Origin: Dillenia suffruticosa
Lineage: Eukaryota; Streptophyta; Magnoliopsida; Dilleniales; Dilleniaceae
NCBI GenBank assembly: GCA_033439265.1
Contig: JAVTVX010000026.1
Location: forward strand, 9,983,001 to 10,047,000
DNA length: 64,000 nt
Direction: 5' to 3'
In this document: positions 24,170-35,659 of the stretch, piece by piece
How the letters are laid out: every line of letters begins with the position of its first letter
Numbering within the stretch: position 1 is the stretch's first letter
Program-made: the position numbers and the translations under genes
Notes under the pieces: generated by a model
What the model was told of the DNA's origin: nothing
Database searches by the model: none
What the model saw: only the letters and a program-made list of their open reading frames with translations

Positions 24170-25085
24170 GGGAAAAAAAAAGATCCCCAAATTGGATTAG
24201 GGCTAAAAAGCCCTAATCTCTTCTTCTCTCTTTCTCTCTCTCTCCCTCTCTCTCTTTCTCCCTCTTATCTCCGTCTCTTCCTCTCCCGTAGCCGCACCAT
24301 CGCCACTGCCCACCGCCTCGCCTTCCTTTAGTGATCGCCGCCGCTGCAACGCCTTTCCGCGAGCTAAGCGTGCTCTTGCGCGACCTCCCTCCCGCAAGCG
24401 CAGTCCCACAGCGAGCGCCAGCCTACAGCACGGTCCTCCCTGTACCAGCACGAGCGCGCGTTTCCCATGCCAGCGCACTACAGCACGAGCGCTAGCGCGC
24501 GAGTGCCTGAGCGTGCGCCTGCTCGGGAGTGCACCTGCTCACGAGCGTGAGCGCGCTCCAGTGCGTGACCCATTGCGCTAGCGCATGACCCAACACGAGC
24601 CTAAGCGCGCTCCAGAGCGCGACCCACTACGCAAGCACGCGACCCATTGTGCGAGCGTGAGCCTTAGCCCGTGAGCGCCCGCCAGGTTATGAAACCCACT
24701 GCAGCCAGCAAGCCGAGCTGAGAGCCCACAAGCCCACCAGTGGGCCAGCCCGCTAGCCTGCCAGCCCGCCGGCCTACGAGCCCACGACAGCCCGCCAAGC
24801 CGCGACCAGTTGTTCCCTTCGAGAGCTCACGACCAGCTGTTCCCTTCGAGAGCTCACCTGCATATTCTTTACTGCAGGTAACGACTATAATTTGATGTAA
24901 ATTCTAGGGTTTGGCGTTTAGTAATTTAATTAGTTGCTAATCTCGTTTTAAATTTGAAAATATTACAGGTTTTAGACCAGTTCGACGGACGAATGAAAGC
25001 CAGATCTGAAACCTGAGAAACTCTAGGTGAGAGAAATGCACTCACTTTAAAGTTTGAATAAATTTTGTTGATTTTAGGTTGAATA
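23938..25085 (+). repeat. Gypsy-2 5' LTR piece
   Basis: Matches the start of the 3' LTR copy: the 'ctaatctcttcttc' pyrimidine tract, the GC-rich block from about 24260, and the 'ttactgcaggtaac' to 'ttttaggttgaat' block that recurs at 36098-36310. It contains an (AT)n microsatellite at about 24081-24112. Confidence 0.8.
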
Positions 25086-25099
25086 TAATTGAGAGCTCA

Positions 25100-26040
25100 C
25101 GACCAGCTGTTCCCTTTGGGGCATGTAGAGTACCAGTTATTTGCTTCCAGTATGGGAAGCAAGGTCACGTTAGGAGTACCTGCCCTGATTTAGGTCGAGG
25201 AGGATCGACTTTGCAAAATCGTATTGGTACGTCTGGCACAGGCCAGCAGGAGGTACCTGCGCACTCAGCTCTTACCGCTCCTCGGATTGCAGTCGGGAGT
25301 AATACAGTGCCAAGATCGTCACGACAGCAGGCTAAGGCCCAGGCTCGTGTGTTTGCGATAACATAGGAGCACGCACAGGCAAACCCTGATATTATTATGG
25401 GTAATCCTCCCGCAGACCCCTCAGTGTAGTACTTTTGTTGTACTCTCTGTATGACCTTTTTGTATATCATGATGTCGATATACAGTTTTGACTAGTTAAA
25501 GTTTTAGAAGTTTAACTAGTTTGATATATATATATATATATATTCGTTCACTTTTTTTTCGTATTTTAAATTTTGTTGATCTTTTTCTTACTTTTAAGTA
25601 CCATGCAAATATTCGATATCAACGCCCGTATTCTTATAAATTCCGGGTCGAATTTTTCCTATGTGAGCGACACGTTCGCTCGCCATTCTAATAGACCCCT
25701 CTCGTCACTTGATGAGGAGATTATGGTAGTCACTCCTCTTGACAAGCATATCATTCGAGATACAGTTTATAGGGGCTGTGAGGTTGGTATTGGGGAGATA
25801 GTATTAGAGACAGATTTGATTCCACTCCCTATCACAGATTTCGATGCCATCCTAGGGATAGATTGACTGAGTTTACACCAGGTTTCCGTGGATTGTTTCA
25901 TGAAAGAGGTTGAGTTTCAGAGGTCCGGGCAACCACCATTAGTATTAGTATTGCCCCGCAATATAATATCTATTATGAAGGCAAGACACTTGGTATGCCA
26001 TGGTTGTGCGGCTTATCTGTCTTATGTTGTCGACACCACC
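25100..26040 (+). pseudogene. Gypsy-2 gag zinc knuckle and protease remnant
   Basis: An open stretch at 25079-25366 holds a zinc knuckle (CFQYGKQGHVRSTC region). A second at 25573-25866 is the retropepsin-like aspartic protease block of Gypsy elements, ending in the typical FDAILGID strand just before the reverse transcriptase linker. Order and spacing fit the gag-pol junction of chromoviruses. Broken remnant; an (AT)n run lies at about 25522-25545. Confidence 0.8.
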
Positions 26041-26085
26041 ATTGAGGGCTAAAAAGTCATAATCTTTTCTTCTTCTTCTTCTTCT

Positions 26086-26120
<35 letters not shown>

Positions 26121-27366
26121 TCTCCCTCTCATCTCCATCTCTTCCTCTCCCGTAGCCGCGCCATCGCCGCCGCTGCAATGCCTTCCGCGAGCCAAGCGTG
26201 CCCTTGCGTGACCTCCCTCCCGTGAGCGCAGTCTCCCAGTGTCACGCCCCGAACCGAGATCGTGAATAGTCGCCCGTTGCCCCTGGATACTGGCTGTATT
26301 TTTACAGAAAATCGGGCAGAATCTCCCCATAAATCGGAGGTTTCCCATGTACAATTTCACCTGTATATGACATTTATCCTGTAAAAATAAACAATTGGCC
26401 ATCCCGACCTCTCCAAAATCAACAAATACCACAGCCAACATCCAGAACAACGCAAGGCTATAAAGTTTCTAGCAGTCCTAGCAACAGACCTCTACTGTCA
26501 TGCCTAACCAGAGCATGAGCAGCCGCCACACCGAGCGGACTTAAATTCTATGCATATATATAAAATAAATTCTCAAATTATTTTTAAATATTTACAAATG
26601 CCTAAATGCAATGAAATAAATCAATATGAGAGTTTCAAGAATAAATGTGCATAATTTATATAGTCATCCAAAAAAAAAATTATATAATTACATTGGTCAA
26701 ACTAAAATCTCCAATACATAATAATATCACCAATCATCGTAGCGGAAGAGATGAAAAATATCCATACCCAAATCCAGTGATATCTCCTTGGTCCAACACT
26801 AATCCTGTGGGAAAGAAAGTGAGGGGTGAGTATCTATGGGAGGATACTCAGTAAGTGAGGGGATTGACATCATACTATCAATATCTAGGGTAAACTTGGA
26901 GTGTCAAAGCATAAGAAAATATCCACAGTGTGCAAACCGATCATGTTATCTCAAAATCATATATAATACGCACACATCAGAAAGCAAGATATGCATCCAA
27001 TATTTACATCAATGTCGTGAAGAGCAGACCAATGAAATAATCCCGACAATGGTCTACCTCGACCAAGGACGGCGCATTGGGGGTTTTTCAAAATGCAAGT
27101 ATTAAATAATGGCTCTCTACCTCAATGTTGGCCACAGGCTACCGCAACTAGCCTGCAAATAATAATAATGTACATATAACTAGTCGGTCGTGTATGGTGC
27201 CCCCGCCTGGTGCTAGACGGAGCCATACTCAACGTCCTCTCCGATGAGGGTTAACTTGGGACACCCATACACATGACGATCTGGCGGATACCTCCGGCCG
27301 AAACGTATCCGGGCACAAGGGGTGCCTCTACCAGATGTCCTTCGTAGCTACGGATCACAATATCAT

Positions 27367-27540
27367 ATCGGCCGGGCACGTAGCCCCATGCATCCCATCA
27401 CCAAGTCGGCCGGGCATATAGCCCCATGCATAATATCATAACGTCGGCCGGGCATATAGCCCCATGCATAATATCATAACGTCGGCCGGGCATACAGCCC
27501 AATGCATAATATCATAAAGTCGGCCGGGCATACAGCCCAA
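27367..27540 (+). repeat. 38-bp tandem repeat in Gypsy-1 3' LTR, about 4.5 copies
   Basis: Units begin GTCGGCCGGGCATA and continue through AGCCCCATGCATAATATC. Two central units are identical and the outer ones differ at a few sites. There are no spacers, so this is a minisatellite and not a CRISPR array. The other LTR has one unit fewer. Confidence 0.9.
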
Positions 27541-29113
27541 ATATGTAAGTAAATCCATTTAAAACTATGTGCCAATGCAGTGGAAACATTAAAGCATATC
27601 TATATGTTGAAAATGTGGCACAATATTCAATTATCAAAACTCATGGATGCATATCAATAAAGTCAAAAATTTAGACACTCCAAAGGTCACAAAACATTCA
27701 TCAAATATTCGAAAATTCTAACAATCAGACATTTACAGAAATATGTCATTTAAAAGATTTTTGAAACATGGTTTTCAATCAATAGCAAATGTCAAAGTCC
27801 CACTCACAGTTCTAGGGAGGGTGGTCACTCCCTATTTTCAAAACCAATCAAATCTGATCTGCTTCCTCGAGTCTCCAAAAAGATCAACCTAATTAGATCA
27901 TCAAAATTGAATATCATTTTCTCAAGTATCTTTAGGGTTTATCCGAAAGACATGAAATGTATAATATCCTCCACTTTACGGCTCATTTCAATCCAACCCT
28001 ACAACCCAAATACTTTCATGCATATTCCAAAGTTTAACTCTAAAGAAACTTTTCGAATTCACTCGATATGATTTTGTGATTCTATAATACGCTTCTTTCG
28101 TATCAGATCATTTAATTTCTGTAATATTCTATACTTAACTTTCAAAGTCACATATAATCATTTTAGAAATTGTATTCTATTCGCATTCCCCTTATACTTT
28201 AAACATATACAAAACCTTTCATCTTGGATTCAATTCTAGATTCATCCAATTTATCAATTAGAGCCGAAATCTCCTCACCTAGGGTTTTCTCGAAGCGCCG
28301 AGTCTCGTCCGAATATCGCTTCAGTCACTCCAAAGTCTGTAGGGTTTCCTATCAAAACAAAATTTATTTGTTAGATCTAAACACTTAGATCAGAAGCAAA
28401 ACCCTAAGTCATTTACATGCGTGGAGGTTTGTGAGCTGTCACGGGCTCACGGGCCGTCGCGGGCCAGTGGGCTGACGGGCTAGCGGCTGATGGCCTATGG
28501 CCGGTGGGCTTGCAGGATGGCAGGCCTGCGGGCTGGTGGGCCTCTGGCGGATGGGCCTACGGGCTAGCGGGCCTGCAGGTGATGGGTTTGCAGCTGACGG
28601 GCCGATGAGCCTGGTGGGCCCGTGGGCTTGCTGCTGATGGGCCTGCGGGCTGGTGCTCACCCGTGCGCTGGTGCGCTGTGCTCGTACGTGCTCGTGCGCC
28701 GGCTCACGCGGGTTCGTGCGCTGCTGTGAGCTGGCCGCGCACCCATGCACGCTCGTGTGCTGGGCTGTGCGCCCGTGCATGCTGGGCCGAGCGCGCTCGT
28801 GCGCTGGGCCGCGTGCGTTCGTGCGCTGGCTCTCGCGCTCGCGGCCTGGGTCCTTCTCGTGGCATGGGCTCGCGCTGCGGGCTGGGTCCTGCTCGCGGCC
28901 TGGGCTCGCGCTGCGGGCTGGGTCCTGGTCGCGGCCTGGGCTCGCGCTGCAGGGGCTGGGGGATCGAGCTGCAGAAGGCGCTGCAGTCGCGTGAGGTGGC
29001 GGAAGGCAGTGCTCGATCGTGGCTTGCGGCGGTGTGCGGCGAGGCGGAGAGAGGGCGATCGTGGGTTATCGCGATGAGAGATCGCGGGAGATCGTGAGGA
29101 AATGAGCCACTGG

Positions 29114-29238
29114 AGAAAGAAGAAGAAGAAGAAGAAGAAGAAGAAGAAGAAGAAGAAGAAGAAGAAAAAGAAGAAAAAGAAGAAGAAGAAGAAGAAGAAG
29201 AAGAAGAAGAAGAAGGAGAAGAAGGAGAAGGAGAAGAC
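29114..29238 (+). repeat. (GAA)n microsatellite in Gypsy-1 3' LTR
   Basis: About 125 bp of nearly pure GAA/AAG with a few GGA and AAA interruptions. On the element's own strand this is a TTC run near the LTR start. A homologous shorter and more interrupted run is at 35400-35496. Confidence 0.95.
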
Positions 29239-29312
29239 GATAGCGGCGGCGGTGGCGATGGAAGGCGCGGGCCAGCAGCCGAAGGAGGAGAGCCGCAGGA
29301 AGATGAAAGGTC

Positions 29313-29352
<40 letters not shown>

Positions 29353-29479
29353 TAGAGAGAGAGAGAGAAATGAGGGGAATTAGGACTTTAGCCCTAATTC
29401 AATTTGGGGAGGGCCAAAACGCTGCGTTTTGGCTCTCCCCCTTTTTTTTTTTTTTTTTAGTTTGGTGTTACATTTTCTA

Positions 29480-30560
29480 ACCCCCTAAAAACAAGTTTCG
29501 ACCTCGAAACTAAAAGAAAGTAATACGCTGAACAAGTGGGGGTACTGTCTCTTAAGTCTCTTAATAGTCTCTTCGAGCTCTCAGGTCTCTTCCTCGATCT
29601 GGTCACTCCTCCCCAAAACTCTGACCAATGAAAGTTCTTTCCTCCGCAGCTTTCTAACCTATCAATCTAGAATAGCTACATGCTGAGCTGAAACACTAAA
29701 GTGCTCTCTGTCTAACCGTCCCTCGTCAGACGTTGTTTGAGCTCTTGAAAGCTCGTCTCACAACGATCGTCCCACATGAACTTGACACCCTTCGTATCAA
29801 TCTGGTAAGTATAGCGGCGATCCGGGAAAATCCTTCTATGAATCACTGATAACACCCCGCAAGACCTAGGAAACTTCGCACCTCGGTCACTGTCTATGGC
29901 TGTTGGTGTGTTGGTCAGCCCAAATGGCATGACCACGAACTCGTAATGTCCATATTGATTGCGGAATGCGGTCTTGGGCACATCCTCAGCCCTGATCCGC
30001 AACTAATGATATCCAAATCGAAGATCAATCTTCGAGAAAAACTCGCGCACCCTGGAGCTACTCAAATAAATCATCAATATGCGACAAAGTGTTCCGATTC
30101 TTGATGAAAACCTTGTTTAACTGCCTACAGTTCACACACAATCTTAGAATCCCATCTTTCTCTTTCACGAATAATACCGGAACACCCTAAGGCGAAATGC
30201 TCAGACGGATAAAACCCTTGTCCAGAAATCCCCGCAACTAGACCTAGAGCTCTCTAAACTCCACTGGCGCCATTCTGTATGGTAAAATAAATATAGGAGT
30301 GATCCCTGGAGCTAGGTCAATCTCGAAATCATACTCCCGAGCTTGGGGTAGTCCGGGTAGCTCCTCGGGAATATATTTGGGAAAACCTGCACCACTGGGA
30401 CCTTCTCAAGCCTCGGGTCCTCAATAGTGGTGTCGATAACATGAGTTAGGTATGCCGTGCAACCTCGCGACAAGGCTTACCCAACCCATGGGCAAAAAAA
30501 AACGCTTCTCACATACGAATGGTTTGACCCGGTGTCAAATAGGACACGAGTGTCGACTTC
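29480..30560 (-). pseudogene. Gypsy-1 pol remnant (RT and protease parts)
   Basis: On the minus strand an open stretch at 29712-30002 carries the Gypsy RT block with [17 protein letters not shown]. The RNase H beginning and a chromodomain-like end piece lie to its left, and upstream RT and protease-like sequence to about 30560. It is broken. Confidence 0.8.
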
Positions 30561-30721
30561 CCATATTTCCATAACTCTTAATTTGAGGAAATAAAAGATC
30601 AGTCAATAAATATGGAAGAAAATATATATAGATATATATATCAAAATGTATGTACAATCAACATAGTTAAGCATCTACGGCTTTAACTAGTGATGGTTCT
30701 CAAAAAAATACATGGACATCT

Positions 30722-32196
30722 CTAAACATGGGGATTAGTGGGAGGAACACCAAAAATCTCATCAGGACTCGCCTCAGCATCCTCTTGCGTCATCGCATAT
30801 ACACGGGCCTGTGTCCTCTGCTGCTGTCGTGATGGTCCTGGCACCGTGTTGCTCCCGGCTACCGTCCGTGGAGCGGTGTGACTCGAGTGCGTAGGTGCTC
30901 CCTGCTGTCCTCCTTGGGGAACACTCGAGTGTCCCGTAGCCATGTGACCTCCAAATCCCAACTCAGGGCAGGTGTTCCTAATGTGCCCTTGCTTCCCACA
31001 CCGGAAGCATGTAATGGGCATCCTACACTCTCCAAAAGGGTGGTGTCTACGACATCGGCGACAAAAGGGGTGCCATTGATCTAAAGTCTGAGTAGTGGCA
31101 CTAGGGGCCGGTACTCTGTACTCCTGAGATTCTGATTCCTGCCCAGTAAGTGCCTGTTTCGACTGAGAGGAGCCTCCCTGGTACCCTGAAGTCCTACCCT
31201 TCTTCGAGCCCTAACTCAAAAAAGCCCCTGATCTCTTCTTTTGCTCCCTGTTCTCCCGCTGTCTGCCCTCAGCACGGACGATCTCCTCCGCCTTAAGTGC
31301 TGAGTCCATAATCTCCGCAAATGAGAAACTAGGGGTCACTGTCATGTACCTCCTGATGTTCAAGTTGAGGCTTTCCTCAAACTTGAACCGTAGCTGCGTC
31401 GGCGTCGCTAAGTCTGGAACAAAAGCAGCTAGTCGCCTCAACTCCATCTCATACTCTGTCACTGTCCTGGCTCCTTACCGCAAGTGCAGAAATTCTGCCC
31501 TCTTGTGGTCCTGTTGGAACTCAGAGAAGTACCTGCGATCGAACTCTCGTAGGAAGTCCTCCCATCGCAGCTGCTCGGTAGCATCGTCACAAATCACCTC
31601 CCACCAAGTGAGGGCATCACCATCTAAAAGTCTCTCTGCTATCCGAAGCCGGTAGTCCTCGCTCAACCCCAAATCAGTCAAAATTCTACGAGAACGGTTG
31701 ATCCAGTGCTTCGCTGCTATGGGATCACCCGTCCCTGCGAACTCTGTGCAGCCTAACTGTCTCGCCTCCTTCACCAGCTGGGTGAGCTCGTGAATACGCC
31801 TCAAGGTGGAGGAGGTAGTGTCGCTAGGTCCCGACACAGTAGAAGGATCAGTAACTGTGGCTGATCTGGAACAACAGAAGGTGGTACGGCCATAGGAGTC
31901 GGCGCGGCCGTCGGTGGTGGTGGTGGGGGTGGCATCTGAATCCCGTGGGAGGTGTACCACTCGTACACTTGCCTAAACGCCTCAAGAGATGGTGGTGGAA
32001 CCTCAGCAGGAGCAGCCGGCCGAGTAGGCACTGCAGGGGTTGCCCGTATAGAGAAAGCAGCCTCAGGCACTCCAAGGGTCTCAGGCTTCCTCGGAGGGTC
32101 AGGCACATGAGGGGTCGCGGGTAGCGCGGGTCTAGCTCCGCGTCCTGCTCGTCTATCGCGTCTAGGCGGCATAACTCTGTAAGGGAAAAGTATCAT
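30722..32196 (-). pseudogene. Gypsy-1 gag remnant
   Basis: On the minus strand gag begins near 32178 with MPPRRDRRAGRG, a Pro/Ala-rich N-terminus. The capsid-type block follows, with AKHWI, LSEDYRLRIAERLLDGDA and the tryptophan-rich RWEDFLREF stretch. A zinc knuckle (CFRCGKQGHIRNTC) lies at about 30965-31010. This is the standard Tekay-type chromovirus Gag layout. It is broken. Confidence 0.88.
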
Positions 32197-32501
32197 TAGA
32201 TATAATCTTATAGTTTGTCGAGATTTAAGAATCAGTGTTAGTTACATAGCAATTAACCTCCTAAAATAAATGAAGTCTTGGGTCTAATAATTTAATAAAA
32301 ATGACATACTAGATTAGATACGGATCGTATCTAAACCCCTAAATGAATATCTCATATGCCGAAGACCATGTATGGGACTTTAAATGACTGTGTGAAACTC
32401 TCAAATGCATTGAGAACTTTTAAAACCAAGTTATTTGGGAATGTTTTCAAATCATTTTATAAAACATAGCTCTAAACCAAGAACTCTGATACCAACCGAA
32501 C

Positions 32502-35500
32502 TGTCACGTCCCGAACCGGGATCGTGAACAGTTGCCCGTAGCCTCTGGATGCTGGCTGTATTTTTACAGAAAATCGGGCAGAACCTCCCCATAAATCGGA
32601 GGTTTCCCATGTACAATTTCACCTGTAAATGATATTTATCCTGTAAAAATAAACAATTGGCCATCCCGACCTCTCCAAAATCAACAAATACCATAGCCAA
32701 CATTCAGAACAACGCAAGGCTATAAAGTTTCTAGCAGTCCTAGCAACAGACCTCTACTGTCATGCACAACTAGAGCATGAGCAGCCATCACACCGAGCGG
32801 ACTTAAATTCTACGCATATATATAAAATAAATTCCCAAATTATTTTTAAATATTTACAAATACCTCAATGTAATGAAATAAATCAATACGAGAGTTTCAA
32901 GAATAAATATCCATAATTTATACAGTCATCCCAAAAAAATTTATATAATTACATTGGTCAAACTAAATCTCCAATACATAATAATATCACCAATCATCGT
33001 AGCGGAAGAGATGGAAAATATCCATACCCAAGTCCAGTGATATCTCCTTGGTCCAACACTAATCCTGTGAGAAAAAAAGTGAGGGGTGAGTATTTATGGG
33101 AGGATACTCAGTAAGTGAGGGAATTGACATCATACTATCAATATCTAGGGTGAACTTGGAGTGTCAAAGCATAAGAAAATATCCACAGTGTGCAAACTGA
33201 TCATGTTATCTCAAAATCATATATAATACGCACACATCAGAAAGCAAGATATGCATCCAATATTTACATCAATGTCGTGAAGAGCCGGCCAATGAAATAT
33301 TCCCGGCAATGGTCTACCTCGACCAAGGACGGCGCATTGGGGGTTTTTCAAAATGCAAGTATTAAATAATGGCTCTCTGCCCCAATGTTGGCCACAGGCT
33401 ACCCCAACTAGCCTACAAATAATAATAATGTACATATAACTAGTCGGCCGTGTATGATACCCCCGCTTGGTGCTAGACGGAGCCGTACTCAACGTCCTCT
33501 CCGATGAGGGTCAACCTGGAACACCCATACACATGACGATCTGGCGGATACCTCCGGCTGAAGCGTATCCGGACACAAGAGGTGCCTCTACCAGATGTCC
33601 TTCGTAGCTACGGATCACAATATCATATCGGCCGGGCACGTAGCGCCATGCATCCCATCACCAAATCGGCCGGGCATATAGCCCCATGCATAATATCATA
33701 ACGTCGGCCGGGCATACAGCCCAATGCATAATATCATAAAGTCGGCCGGGCATACAGCCCAAATATGTAAGTAAATCCATTTAAAACTATGTGCCAATAC
33801 AGTAGAAACATTAAAGCATATCTATATGTTGAAAATGTGGCACAATATTCAATTATCAAAACTCATGGATGCATATCAATAAAGTCAGAAATTTAGACAT
33901 TCCAAAGGTCACAAAACATTCATCAAATATTCGAAAATTCTAACAATCAGACATTTACAGAAATATATCATTTAAAAGTAATTTTGAAATATGGTTTTCA
34001 ATCAATAGCGAATGTCAAAATCCCACTCACAGTTCTAGAGAGGGTGGTCACTCCCTATTTTCAAAACCAATTAAATCTGATCTGCTTCCTCGAGTCTCCA
34101 AAAAGATCAACCTAATCAGATTATCAAAATTGAATATCATTTTCTCAAGTATCTTTAGAGTTTATCTGAAAGACATGAAATGTATAATATCCTCCACTTT
34201 ACGCCTCATTTCAATCCAACCCTACAACCCAGATACTTTCATGCATATTCCAAAGTTTAACTCTAAAGAAACTATTCGAATTCACACGACATGATTTTGT
34301 GATTCTATAATACGCTTCTTTCGTATCAGATCATTTAATTTCTGTAACATTCTATCTTAACTTTCAAAGTCACATATAATCATTTCAGAAATTGTATTAT
34401 ATTCACATTCCCCTTACACTCTAAACATATACAAAACCTTTCATCTTGGATTCAATTCTAGATTCATCCAATTTATCAATTAGAGCCAAAATCTCCTCAC
34501 CGAGGGTTTTCTCGAAGCGCCGAGTCTCGTCCGAATATCGCTTCGGTCACTCCAAAGTCTGTAGGGTTTCCTATCAAAATAAAATTTATTTGTTAGATCT
34601 AAACACTTAGATCAGAGGCAAAACCCTAAGTCATTTACCTGCGTGGAGGTTTGTGAGCTGTCACGGGCTTACGGGCCGTCACGGGCTGTCGCGGGCTCCT
34701 GGGCTACAGCTAGAGAGCTCGCTGGTCAGCGGGCCAGTAGGCTGACGGGCTAGCGGCTGATGGCCTACGGCTGGTGGGCCTGCAGGCTGGCAGGCCTGCG
34801 GGCTGGTGGGCCTCTGGCTGATGGGCCTGCAGGCTAGTGGGCCTGCAGGTGATGGGTCTACGGCTGACGGGCCGATGGGCCTGGTGGGCCTGTGGGCTTG
34901 CTGCTGATGGGCCTGCGGGCTGGTGCTCGCCCGTGCGCTGGTGCGCTGTGCTGGTGCGCGCTCGTGTGCCGGCTCGCGCACGCTCGTGTGCTGCCGTGCA
35001 CTGGGTCGCGCGCCCGTGCACGCTCGTGCGCTGGGCTGCGCGCCTGTGCACGCTGGGCCGAGCGTGCTCGTGTGATGGGCCGCGTGCGCTCGTGCTCTGG
35101 CTCACGCGCTCGCGGCCTGGGTCCTGCTCGTGGCCAGGGCTCGCGCTGCGGGCTGGGTCCTGCTCGTGGCTTGGGCTCGCGCTGCGGGCTGGGTCCTGCT
35201 CGCGGCCTGGGCTCGCGCTGCAGGGTGCTGGGGGATCGAGCTGCAGAAGGCGCTGCAGTCGCGTACGGTGGCGGAAGATTGTGCTCGATCGTGGCTTGCG
35301 GCGGTGTGTGGCGAGGCGGAGAGAGGGCGATCGTGGGTTATCGCGATGAGAGATCGAGGGAGATCGCGATGAGAGATCGCGAGGAAATGAGCCACGGGAG
35401 AAAGAAGAAGATGCAAAAAAGAAGAAGAAGATGAAGAAGAAGAAGAAGAAGAAGAAGAAGAAGAAGAAGAAGAAGGAGAAGGAGAAGGAGAAGACGAAGG

Positions 35501-35659
35501 CGGCGGCGGCGGCGGTGGCGATGGAAGGCGCGGGCCAACAGCCGAAGGAGGAGAGCCGTGGGAAGATGAAAGGTCGGGAGAGAGAGAGAGAGAGAAAAGA
35601 GGGGAATTAGGGCTTTTGCCATAATTCAATTTGGGGAGGGCCAAAACGCTGCGTTTACA
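32502..35659 (-). repeat. Gypsy-1 5' LTR
   Basis: 3158 bp. Same landmarks as the partner: 38-bp tandem repeat (33627-33761), GC-rich block (34650-35330), GAA run (35400-35496), then CGG and GA runs. Next to the primer site on its left and the CCCAG duplication on its right. Confidence 0.93.
33627..33761 (+). repeat. 38-bp tandem repeat in Gypsy-1 5' LTR, about 3.5 copies
   Basis: Same unit as 27367-27540 with one full unit fewer. The loss or gain happened after insertion or during reverse transcription, since both LTRs are copied from one template. Confidence 0.88.

Larger units (their letters stand above)
26240..29472 (-). repeat. Gypsy-1 3' LTR
   Basis: 3233 bp. Landmarks on the plus strand: the conserved start TGTCACGCCCC, the 38-bp tandem repeat (27367-27540), a GC-rich segment (28430-29090), a long GAA run (29114-29238), a GA run (29312-29370) and the end GGTGTTACA. 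The Ala/Arg-rich and poly-Lys open frames are composition artefacts. Confidence 0.93.
26240..35659 (-). mobile_element. Gypsy-1, Ty3/Gypsy chromovirus (Tekay-like), broken
   Basis: LTRs are 26240-29472 (3233 bp) and 32502-35659 (3158 bp). Both begin TGTCACG on the plus strand and end ACA, flanked by the perfect duplication CCCAG. A primer site (minus strand TGGTATCAGAG, 32489-32499) and a polypurine tract on the other side (after 29472) fix the minus orientation. The internal part is only about 3.0 kb, short for the family, with gag, protease and RT pieces. By eye the LTRs differ at about 4-6% of sites, younger than Copia-2 as the nesting demands. It is broken. Confidence 0.93.

Noticed and set aside
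27367-27540. CRISPR-like regular repeat
   Set aside because: Units are contiguous with no unique spacers, and lie in an LTR of a plant retrotransposon.
28439-29097. Ala/Arg/Cys-rich open frames in GC-rich LTR blocks (also at 34679-35434, 43502-44198, 50422-51208 and 60978-61543)
   Set aside because: Open in many frames at once because GC-rich repeats lack stops; not conserved as proteins between LTR copies.
29102-29383. Poly-lysine open frame
   Set aside because: Translation of a GAA microsatellite.
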